A stretch of DNA of 5,814 bases from Crocinitomix sp. (GTDB lineage Bacteria > Bacteroidota > Bacteroidia > Flavobacteriales_D > Crocinitomicaceae): positions 1 to 5,814 of the forward strand of contig JADZFJ010000236.1 of the NCBI GenBank assembly GCA_020849935.1, read 5' to 3'. The notes under the pieces were generated by a model, which worked only from the letters and a program-made list of their open reading frames with translations, did not search any database and was not told where the DNA came from. Shown one piece after another: positions 1-5,814 of this stretch. Numbering within the stretch: the first letter of the stretch is position 1; each line of letters starts with the position of its first letter. The translations under genes and the position numbers were made by a program.

Positions 1-854
1 ATTAATAAATCGGCTTCTCGGACTTCATCCAAGGTTGACTTGAAGGATTCGATGAGTTGGTGGGGCAATTTGCGAATAAAACCAACGGTGTCGGACAAAA
101 GAAATGGAAGGTTTTCAATGACCACTTTGCGTACGGTGGTATCGAGGGTGGCGAACAATTTATTTTCGGCAAAAACTTCTGATTTGCTGATTAAATTCAT
201 GATGGTTGATTTGCCAACATTGGTGTAGCCAACCAACGCCGCGCGCACCAATTGTCCACGGTTGCTGCGTTGCACCGACATTTGTTTGTCTACCTTAATC
301 AACTTTTCTTTGAGGTAGGCAATTTTTTCTTTAATGATTCGGCGGTCGGTTTCAATTTGCGTTTCTCCCGGTCCTCTCATTCCAATTCCCCCTTTTGTTC
401 GGTCGAGATGGGTCCACATTCGTGTTAACCGCGGCAATAAATATTGATATTGTGCCAATTCCACTTGGGTTTTGGCATTTGCGGTTTGCGCACGACTGGC
501 AAAAATGTCCAAGATTAAATTACTGCGATCCAACACCTTGATCTCCAATTCGCGTTCGATATTTCGAAGTTGGGAAGGTGAAAGTTCGTCGTCAAAGATG
601 GCGATATCCACTTCGTTTTGATCGATATACGCCTTTATTTCAATGATTTTACCAGAACCAACGTAGGTTTTAGGATTGGGTTTATCGACCCTTTGTAAAA
701 ATTTACGTTTGGTTTCGGCCCCAGCTGTTGCCGCTAAAAAAGCTAATTCCTCTAGGTATTCATTTGCCATTTCTTCTGTTTGGCGAGAAGTAATGACCCC
801 CACAAGCACAGCCTTTTCTAATTTTGATTCAATATGTGAAAAACCTGTTGACAT
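1..854 (-). CDS. hflX: GTPase HflX, ribosome-associated (N-terminal 284 codons; 3' end beyond the window)
   Basis: HflX is a cytoplasmic GTPase that binds the ribosome; in studied bacteria it splits stalled or hibernating 70S ribosomes under stress. The reading frame is open from ATG at 854-852 to the left edge, so the protein is partial. Residues 1 to about 150 match the HflX N-terminal domain, with KTYVGSGK at 62-69 and a FDDELSPSQ stretch at 87-95. The family hallmark GGIGMRGPGE lies at 155-164, followed by a helical linker (about 165-200). In the G domain I see G1/Walker A GYTNVGKS (209-216), the G2 region FATLDTT (234-240) and G3 DTVGF (255-259). The G4 NKxD and G5 motifs would lie outside the window. 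The start is supported by AGAAAGG six bases upstream (861-867), unusually purine-rich for this phylum, and by the normal N-terminal length. The gene follows the membrane-protein gene by 24 bp and probably shares its transcript. No lesion is seen. Confidence 0.97.
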   Translation of the reverse strand, partial: MSTGFSHIESKLEKAVLVGVITSRQTEEMANEYLEELAFLAATAGAETKRKFLQRVDKPNPKTYVGSGKIIEIKAYIDQNEVDIAIFDDELSPSQLRNIERELEIKVLDRSNLILDIFASRAQTANAKTQVELAQYQYLLPRLTRMWTHLDRTKGGIGMRGPGETQIETDRRIIKEKIAYLKEKLIKVDKQMSVQRSNRGQLVRAALVGYTNVGKSTIMNLISKSEVFAENKLFATLDTTVRKVVIENLPFLLSDTVGFIRKLPHQLIESFKSTLDEVREADLL

Positions 855-878
855 GAGAAACCTTTCTTTTTTAACGAA

Positions 879-1331
879 TTAAAACCATTTTCCGCCAAGT
901 GCTTCGCGGAACGGCCATGGAATTGCTACTAAAACTAACAACAAAGCAATGGTGTAAAAAATGGCGACGGTTCTGAATTTGAGTACATCCGTTTCTTTTC
1001 TTTTTGATTTGGCATACCCCATCGTGATAAAAATCATCGCCATCGTCATCATCAATGAATGTTCGACCGAAAAAAATCGAAGGCTTTCCACCTTCATCAT
1101 TCCTGGAACAAACTGAACCTTTTCACTCACAAAATATAAAATCCACCCAAACAAAAATTGAATGTGAAAAGCCACCATGGCAAACAAGGCCAATTTTTTA
1201 CTGCCTGCGGTAAATTCTTTTTTGCCTCTCCATCCAGCGTGCATTTGAACAACAGCCAACAGGAGTAAAATAAGCACAATCCAGCGCCAACCAGAATGCG
1301 AACTAACAAGTATCTTAGAAATTGTTTCCAT
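879..1331 (-). CDS. Four-helix membrane protein, 'cytochrome B'-like family of Bacteroidota
   Basis: This is a 150-residue integral membrane protein. Hydrophobic segments lie at about 15-31, 47-68, 88-107 and 118-139, separated by short basic loops (RGKK at 35-38, KSKRK at 108-112). It resembles short Bacteroidota proteins commonly annotated 'cytochrome B': an N-terminal HSGWRW (12-17), GWILYF in helix 2 (62-67), and VEHSLMM opening helix 3 (89-95). Histidines at 12, 31, 56 and 91 lie in or beside helices; a pair of them could ligate haem, but no classical cytochrome b haem motif is evident, so haem binding is only inferred from the family label. No signal peptide precedes the first helix. 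The start at 1331 is preferred because a promoter-like element lies 17 bases upstream. There is no Shine-Dalgarno, as is usual in this phylum. It is the first gene of a leftward pair with hflX. Its physiological role is unknown. Confidence 0.85.
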   Translation of the reverse strand: METISKILVSSHSGWRWIVLILLLLAVVQMHAGWRGKKEFTAGSKKLALFAMVAFHIQFLFGWILYFVSEKVQFVPGMMKVESLRFFSVEHSLMMTMAMIFITMGYAKSKRKETDVLKFRTVAIFYTIALLLVLVAIPWPFREALGGKWF

Positions 1332-1348
1332 AATTGCGGATTTTTGAA

Positions 1349-1356
1349 CAAATTTA
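1349..1356 (-). promoter_or_regulatory. Bacteroidota-type -7 promoter element (TAAATTTG) for the membrane protein/hflX transcript
   Basis: On the minus strand the octamer TAAATTTG is an exact match to the Bacteroidota -7 consensus TAnnTTTG. It ends 17 bases before the ATG at 1331, which would give a short leader of roughly ten bases. I find no TTG-type -33 element at the usual 17-23 base spacing (GTT occurs there instead), so the promoter is only half supported. Its place in the divergent intergenic region fits transcription of the leftward pair. Confidence 0.5.
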
Positions 1357-1380
1357 CGCTTTAATACTAGAATTAACTAT

Positions 1381-1405
1381 CGCGGTAAACTATTTTTAAC
1401 CCGCG
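1381..1405. promoter_or_regulatory. Imperfect inverted repeat / hairpin in the divergent intergenic region
   Basis: CGCGG at 1381-1385 is the reverse complement of CCGCG at 1401-1405. Inside them TAAA (1386-1389) pairs with TTTA (1395-1398), leaving a five-base loop and a two-base bulge (AC, 1399-1400). The GC arms stand out in very AT-rich intergenic DNA. The interior contains TATTTTTA (1391-1398), one base off the Bacteroidota -7 consensus TAnnTTTG and in position to serve the rightward operon 28 bases downstream. It could be an operator covering that promoter or, if transcription starts further upstream, a hairpin in the 5' leader. It has no T tract on either side, so it is not an intrinsic terminator. 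The regulator is unknown. Confidence 0.35.
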
Positions 1406-1425
1406 ATGGCAATAAAAAATTAAAA

Positions 1426-4400
1426 ATGATCAAAAAAATCGCGCTCGGATTAATTTATTTTTTTCTCATTTCTCCCCTCTTCGGACAAAAAATTGGCCCA
1501 GAAAATGGGGTCGAACAATCGAAAGAAACCATTGCATTTATCAATGCTAAAATTGTAATTAGTCCAGATGAGGTGATCGAGAAAGGAACCTTGGTGATTC
1601 ACGATGGGGTCATTGTGAGTGTTGGGGCTTTGATTGTTCCGCCTAAAAATGCGACCAAAATCGACCTAAAAGGATATACCCTCTACCCTTCGTTTATTGA
1701 TATTCATGCAGGTGATGGACTTGAAAATCCATACCCGAAATTGTCTCAACCAACGCCACAATTAAACACTTTAAAAGAAGGACCTTATTACTGGAATCAA
1801 TCCATTCATCCCGAAGTAGATGCCTACACGATTTTCAAAGAAAGTCTTTTTAAAGACAAAGACGTTTTTCTTGGACAAGGTTTCGGAAGTGTTTCGACAC
1901 ATTTACAAGATGGAATTGTGCGTGGCACTGCTGCTTTGATGACCTTAGGGAAAAATAATTCAGAAAATCAACTGATTAAATCGACAGCTGCCAACCATTA
2001 TTCGTTTTCAAAAGGATCTTCTCAACAAACCTATCCCTCTAGTCAAATGGGGAGTATTGCCTTGATTCGCCAATTTTTATACGATGCAAATTGGTACAAA
2101 TTAATCACCGCCAATGTGGACAATGTTTCGTTAAAACGTGGTCTTGAAAACTTGAATTTGCCCCAAATTTTTGAAGTTTCTGAACAGGTTGAAATTATGC
2201 GGGTGATGAAGATTGCCAAAGAATTTGGCTTGGATTTTTTAATTAAAGGTGGTGGAGATGAATATCAACAAATAAATACCCTAAAAACTTTAAATCCTAA
2301 ACTGATTGTGCCAGTTAATTTTCCAGAAGTGTATGATGTGCGCGATCCTTACCTTTCGAGGTTCATTTCTTTAGCCGATTTAAAGCATTGGGAATTAAGC
2401 CCGTACAATCCGTACATTTTATACAAGAATAAAATTCCTTTTTGTATAACCACGGACGAACTCAAAAAGAAAGATCAATTTTTGAAAAACATCCAAAAAG
2501 CAGTTCACCACGGTTTGCCAAAAAATGAAGCTTTACGGGCACTCACCACCCGCCCTGCCGAATTTTTAAAAGTAAGCGATCAAATTGGTACCCTTGAGGC
2601 TGGGAAAATCGCCAATTTTTTGGTGGTTAAAGGCGAACTTTTTGGCGAAGGTGAAATTTATGAAAATTGGGTAAGAGGGCAACGTACTAAAATTAAAAAT
2701 ACAGCCGAACTCGACATCAGAGGGAAATACAACCTCACCCTTGCCACCACTACGTATCAATGGAGCATTGACGGAACAGTGGACAAACCAAAATCAAAAC
2801 TTACCCGCATTGTTCAAAAAACGGATTCACTTACCGGTTTGGTGAAAACAGACACCCTTAAAATTGAATCCAACCTTACCTTGAACGATTTACAATTGAG
2901 CATGTCGGTGTACGAAAAAAATGGACCACAGGCGGGTGTGATTTTGTTGAACGGAACGTATAATCCAACGTTGGGCGTATTTCATGGAAAAGCCTTGTTA
3001 CCAAACGGCGAATGGGCCGATTGGAGTAGCATCCGCAACGAAAAATTCAAAGCACCAAAAACGGATTCAAAACTTGCGGTCATCGATACTTCGGCAGTGA
3101 ATTCGATTCGGTACCCAAACATGGCCTATGGTTTTGACAGCTTGCCCAAACAAGCTACTTTTTTCATTAAAAACGCCACTATTTGGACCAATGAAGCCGA
3201 AGGAATTCTGAAAAACGCCAACTTATTGATCCAAAATGGAAAAATAAAGGCGGTGAATCAAGCCATTATTCAAATTCCAAATGATGCTGTGGTGATTGAC
3301 GCCGAAGGGAAACATGTGACGTGCGGAATTATTGACGAACATTCGCACATTGCCATTAGTAAAGGTGTGAACGAAGGCGGACAAAGTGTTTCTGCAGAGG
3401 TTTCGATAGCTGACGTGGTGCGTGGGGATGATATTAATATTTACCGTCAATTAGCGGGTGGAGTTACCGCTTCGCAACTTTTGCATGGTTCGGCAAATGC
3501 CATTGGCGGACAATCTGCCATGATTAAATTAAAATGGGGATTCACCCCCGAAGAAATGTTGGTGAAAGATGCCGCTGGTTTTATCAAATTTGCCTTGGGA
3601 GAAAATGTAAAACAAACCAATTGGGGCGATCAAAATACAGTTCGTTTTCCGCAAACGCGGATGGGTGTTGAACAAGTTTTTTATGATGCTTTTCTTCGAG
3701 CGCGTGCTTATGAAAATTCGTGGAAAGTGTACAATGAACTCCCCGAAAAGAAAAAAGTGGGCGTTTTACCTCCGCGAAGAGATTTAGAATTGGATGTTTT
3801 AGTCGAAATTTTAAATGAAAAACGGTTCATTACCTGCCATTCGTACATTCAAAGTGAAATTAATATGCTCATGGAAGTGGCCGATTCGATGGGGTTTAGG
3901 TTAAACACCTTTACCCACATTTTAGAAGGTTATAAAGTGGCCGATAAAATGAAAGCACATGGCGCAGGTGCCTCTACCTTTGCCGATTGGTGGGCGTATA
4001 AATTCGAGGTGAACGAAGCCATTCCTTACAATGCCGCTATTTTACACAAAATGGGCGTGGTTACCGCCATTAATTCGGACGATGCAGAAATGGGACGAAG
4101 ACTAAATCACGAAGCGGCAAAAATTGTTAAATACGGTGGAATTTCTGAACAAGATGCGTGGAAAATGGTGACCTTAAATCCTGCCATTTTATTGCATTTA
4201 GAAGACCGCATGGGAAGTATCAAAGTAGGAAAAGATGCAGACATTGTGATCTGGTCAGACAATCCCCTTTCGGTAACGGCAAAGGTGGAAAAAACATTTG
4301 TAGATGGGTATTTATTGTACGACATCAATCAAAGTATTCTCCTTCATCAACGCGATCAATTAGAACGCAATCGCATTATCCAATTGATGATGAACGAAAT

Positions 4401-4479
4401 TGAAAATGGTGCTCCAACACGCACACCGTATAAAAAAGAAAATCCACATTACCATTGCGACACAATGGACGAACATTAA
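1426..4479 (+). CDS. Exported tandem amidohydrolase: degenerate N-terminal domain plus metal-competent C-terminal domain
   Basis: A 1017-residue protein with a signal peptide (residues 1-20, KK then a hydrophobic core, likely cut at FG|QK), so periplasmic or secreted. It contains two amidohydrolase-superfamily units. Unit 1 has a leading beta segment (35-85), a barrel (about 88-380) and a closing motif IGTLEAGKIANFLVV (387-401). Its metal site is eroded: the HxH motif reads H94-A-G96, and the later histidine positions appear to be Lys274 and Asn298. A beta-rich linker of unassigned fold follows (about 428-575). Unit 2 has a leading beta segment (577-630), HSH at 639-641, a likely carbamylated-lysine position K721 (GFIKFALGEN), H805 (ITCHSY), H831 (FTHILEG), the conserved STFADWWAYKFEV (850-862) and D885 (INSDDAE). 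It closes with MGSIKVGKDADIVIW (929-943). This matches imidazolonepropionase/prolidase-like metallohydrolases; the substrate is unknown. The C-terminal tail is rich in His and Asp with one Cys. The upstream region is A-rich without Shine-Dalgarno. It forms an operon with the next gene, 5 bp downstream. Confidence 0.93.
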   Translation: MIKKIALGLIYFFLISPLFGQKIGPENGVEQSKETIAFINAKIVISPDEVIEKGTLVIHDGVIVSVGALIVPPKNATKIDLKGYTLYPSFIDIHAGDGLENPYPKLSQPTPQLNTLKEGPYYWNQSIHPEVDAYTIFKESLFKDKDVFLGQGFGSVSTHLQDGIVRGTAALMTLGKNNSENQLIKSTAANHYSFSKGSSQQTYPSSQMGSIALIRQFLYDANWYKLITANVDNVSLKRGLENLNLPQIFEVSEQVEIMRVMKIAKEFGLDFLIKGGGDEYQQINTLKTLNPKLIVPVNFPEVYDVRDPYLSRFISLADLKHWELSPYNPYILYKNKIPFCITTDELKKKDQFLKNIQKAVHHGLPKNEALRALTTRPAEFLKVSDQIGTLEAGKIANFLVVKGELFGEGEIYENWVRGQRTKIKNTAELDIRGKYNLTLATTTYQWSIDGTVDKPKSKLTRIVQKTDSLTGLVKTDTLKIESNLTLNDLQLSMSVYEKNGPQAGVILLNGTYNPTLGVFHGKALLPNGEWADWSSIRNEKFKAPKTDSKLAVIDTSAVNSIRYPNMAYGFDSLPKQATFFIKNATIWTNEAEGILKNANLLIQNGKIKAVNQAIIQIPNDAVVIDAEGKHVTCGIIDEHSHIAISKGVNEGGQSVSAEVSIADVVRGDDINIYRQLAGGVTASQLLHGSANAIGGQSAMIKLKWGFTPEEMLVKDAAGFIKFALGENVKQTNWGDQNTVRFPQTRMGVEQVFYDAFLRARAYENSWKVYNELPEKKKVGVLPPRRDLELDVLVEILNEKRFITCHSYIQSEINMLMEVADSMGFRLNTFTHILEGYKVADKMKAHGAGASTFADWWAYKFEVNEAIPYNAAILHKMGVVTAINSDDAEMGRRLNHEAAKIVKYGGISEQDAWKMVTLNPAILLHLEDRMGSIKVGKDADIVIWSDNPLSVTAKVEKTFVDGYLLYDINQSILLHQRDQLERNRIIQLMMNEIENGAPTRTPYKKENPHYHCDTMDEH

Positions 4480-4484
4480 TTGTT

Positions 4485-5792
4485 ATGAAAAATTTAATTA
4501 CCCTCCTTTTAGCGCTTGCGGTTTGTGGTGTCTCGTTGGCACAACGGCAAACGCCTTTGGTTCAAAAACACAAGCGAATCCTCCTTGAAAATGGCAGTGC
4601 TCACATTGGCAACGGTCAATTTATTCTTAATTCGTTAATCGGCATCGAAAATGGGAAAATCCTTTTTGTTAAAAATGCCCTTACCAACGAGGTCAATAAA
4701 GCGGAATGGGATACCGTTATTTCAATTTTAGGAAAACATGTTTATCCCGGTTTTATCGCTGCCAACCTTACCATGGGATTAACCGAAATTGATGCCGTTC
4801 GCGCCACCAACGATTTTGACGAAGTTGGCGCCATCAACCCAAATGTGCGTGCCTTAATTGCGTACAATACCGATTCTAAAATAATTTACACGGTTCGTTC
4901 CAACGGCGTTTTATTGACACAATCCACGCCCAGAGGAGGCCTTATTTCAGGTACTTCGTCCATTATGGCGTTGGACGGGTGGAACTGGGAAGATGCCGTT
5001 TACAAAGCCGACGACGGAATTCATTTAAATTGGCCACGAAAATACACCAGCTCCGGTTGGTGGGCCGAACCGGGCAATTCAAATGCCAACGAAAAATACA
5101 ATGCCACCCGCGACGAAATTTATGCCTTTTTTGAACAAAGTTTGGCCTATTCGCAAGGCAATAATTCAGAAATCGACCTGCGGTTAAAAGCCATGGAAGG
5201 AATTTTTAAGGGAGATCAACGTTTGTTCATTCACGCCGATTTTGCCCCAGAAATCAACGACATCATCGATTTTTCTCGCCGATTTAATTTAAAATTCCCC
5301 GTCATTGTTGGTGGTTCCGATGCATATTTGGTCGCCGATTTATTAAAAGAAAATCATTTTTCGGTCATGTTAGGTCGCCCGCACGCCTTGCCAAATTTTG
5401 ATGAATCCCTCACTTACGATGCCTATCAAAATGCTTATTTATTGCAAAAAGCTGGCGTTCCCTATTGCATTCAACCAGCTGGCGATATGGAAGTTATGAA
5501 TGCACGAAACCTCCCTTTCTTAGCCGGCACCGCTTGGGGCTATGGCTTAACTGAGGAAGAAGCTGTCGCCGCCATCTCCTTAAACGTCGCCAAAATCTTA
5601 GGAATCGATGCGCAAACAGGATCTTTAGAAGCTGGAAAAGATGCCACCCTTTTTATCTCCGACGGCAACGCTTTAGACATGCGTACCAATAACGTAGTTT
5701 GCGCCCTCATCAAAGGCAATTTCATCGACCTCGGCAATCACCAAAAAGACTTGGCAAAAAAATACAATGAAAAGTATGGGTTGGTGGAGTAG
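4485..5792 (+). CDS. Exported amidohydrolase-family protein lacking most metal ligands (probable pseudo-enzyme)
   Basis: A 435-residue protein. The start at 4485 is chosen over an in-frame ATG at 4455 because it puts a clean signal peptide at the very N-terminus (MKNLITLLLALA, likely cut at SLA|Q, residues 19-20) and removes an overlap with the preceding gene. The amidohydrolase fold is recognisable from HVYPGFIAANLTMG (85-98), GGLISGTSSIMALDG (151-165), the helix EEAVAAISLNVAKILGI (358-374) and the closing TGSLEAGKDATLFI (378-391). The metal site is degraded: at the position of the superfamily IDxHxH stands I91-A-A-N-L-T96, so both histidines are gone. His250 (FIHAD) survives, but the next histidine position reads VGGSD (275-279). 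Asp334 (PAGD) may stand for the last Asp ligand. It is therefore unlikely to be an ordinary metallohydrolase by itself. Lying 5 bp after the tandem amidohydrolase gene and probably sharing its compartment, it may be that protein's partner. Cys14 is not in a proper lipobox (preceded by Val), so a lipoprotein is unlikely. Confidence 0.9.
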   Translation: MKNLITLLLALAVCGVSLAQRQTPLVQKHKRILLENGSAHIGNGQFILNSLIGIENGKILFVKNALTNEVNKAEWDTVISILGKHVYPGFIAANLTMGLTEIDAVRATNDFDEVGAINPNVRALIAYNTDSKIIYTVRSNGVLLTQSTPRGGLISGTSSIMALDGWNWEDAVYKADDGIHLNWPRKYTSSGWWAEPGNSNANEKYNATRDEIYAFFEQSLAYSQGNNSEIDLRLKAMEGIFKGDQRLFIHADFAPEINDIIDFSRRFNLKFPVIVGGSDAYLVADLLKENHFSVMLGRPHALPNFDESLTYDAYQNAYLLQKAGVPYCIQPAGDMEVMNARNLPFLAGTAWGYGLTEEEAVAAISLNVAKILGIDAQTGSLEAGKDATLFISDGNALDMRTNNVVCALIKGNFIDLGNHQKDLAKKYNEKYGLVE

Positions 5793-5814
5793 CTCTTTTT
5801 TTAATTATCTGGCC

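Noticed and set aside
676..882. Plus-strand ORF opposite the start of hflX
   Set aside because: It is the antisense shadow of hflX, whose frame carries unmistakable family motifs; the plus-strand product resembles nothing and has no start context.
1127..1351. Overlapping minus-strand ORF in another frame of the membrane-protein gene
   Set aside because: Its hydrophobicity is a by-product of the overlapping membrane protein's composition. It also starts across the promoter-like element.
1406..1423. Tiny ORF (ATG plus four codons, then TAA) just before the tandem amidohydrolase start, a possible leader peptide
   Set aside because: Five codons in AT-rich DNA arise readily by chance. There is no run of regulatory codons and no ribosome-binding signal.
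4455..4484. Upstream in-frame ATG that would lengthen the small amidohydrolase by 10 residues
   Set aside because: It would place a polar, basic decapeptide ahead of the signal peptide and overlap the preceding gene by 25 bp. The ATG at 4485 gives a standard signal peptide and a 5-bp intergenic gap.
4522..4530. Cys14 in the small amidohydrolase's leader as a lipoprotein cysteine
   Set aside because: The residue before it is Val rather than Gly, Ala or Ser, so the lipobox is not met; a normal cleavage site after SLA is better.
5787..5802. GAG-TAG-CTC followed by seven T after the last gene, resembling a terminator
   Set aside because: The stem is only 3 bp and includes the stop codon as its loop; too weak to call an intrinsic terminator, and the window ends 12 bases later.

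Overview
The window is AT-rich and reads as chromosomal DNA of a Bacteroidota bacterium, most likely a member of the Flavobacteriales. The evidence is the A-rich start regions with almost no Shine-Dalgarno signal, a TAnnTTTG-type promoter element, signal peptides ending in FG|Q and A|Q, and protein families I recognise from that phylum. I see no mobile elements, CRISPR array, rRNA or tRNA.

Layout. The left part (1-1331) is read leftwards. It holds the first 284 codons of the ribosome-associated GTPase HflX, cut by the window edge, preceded by a 150-residue four-helix membrane protein of the 'cytochrome B'-annotated Bacteroidota type. The two are 24 bp apart and probably co-transcribed. A 94-bp divergent intergenic region (1332-1425) carries a promoter-like element for the leftward pair and an inverted repeat (1381-1405) facing the rightward pair. 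The right part (1426-5792) is read rightwards. It holds two exported amidohydrolase-superfamily genes separated by only 5 bp, which are almost certainly one operon: a 1017-residue protein with two complete amidohydrolase domains in tandem, and a 435-residue protein with one.

How the genes may work together. The operon encodes three amidohydrolase domains. Only the middle one (C-terminal half of the large protein) keeps a recognisable metal site: HSH at 639-641, Lys721, His805, His831 and Asp885. The N-terminal half of the large protein and the whole small protein keep the fold signatures, including the closing 'G-[ST]-[LI]-x-x-G-K-x-A' motif, but have lost most metal ligands. I infer a periplasmic assembly with one catalytic domain and two pseudo-enzyme domains that may shape the substrate pocket or hold the complex together. 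The substrate cannot be read from the sequence; peptide or cyclic-amide hydrolysis is the general expectation for relatives (prolidase/imidazolonepropionase-like). HflX and the membrane protein have no evident functional link to the operon.
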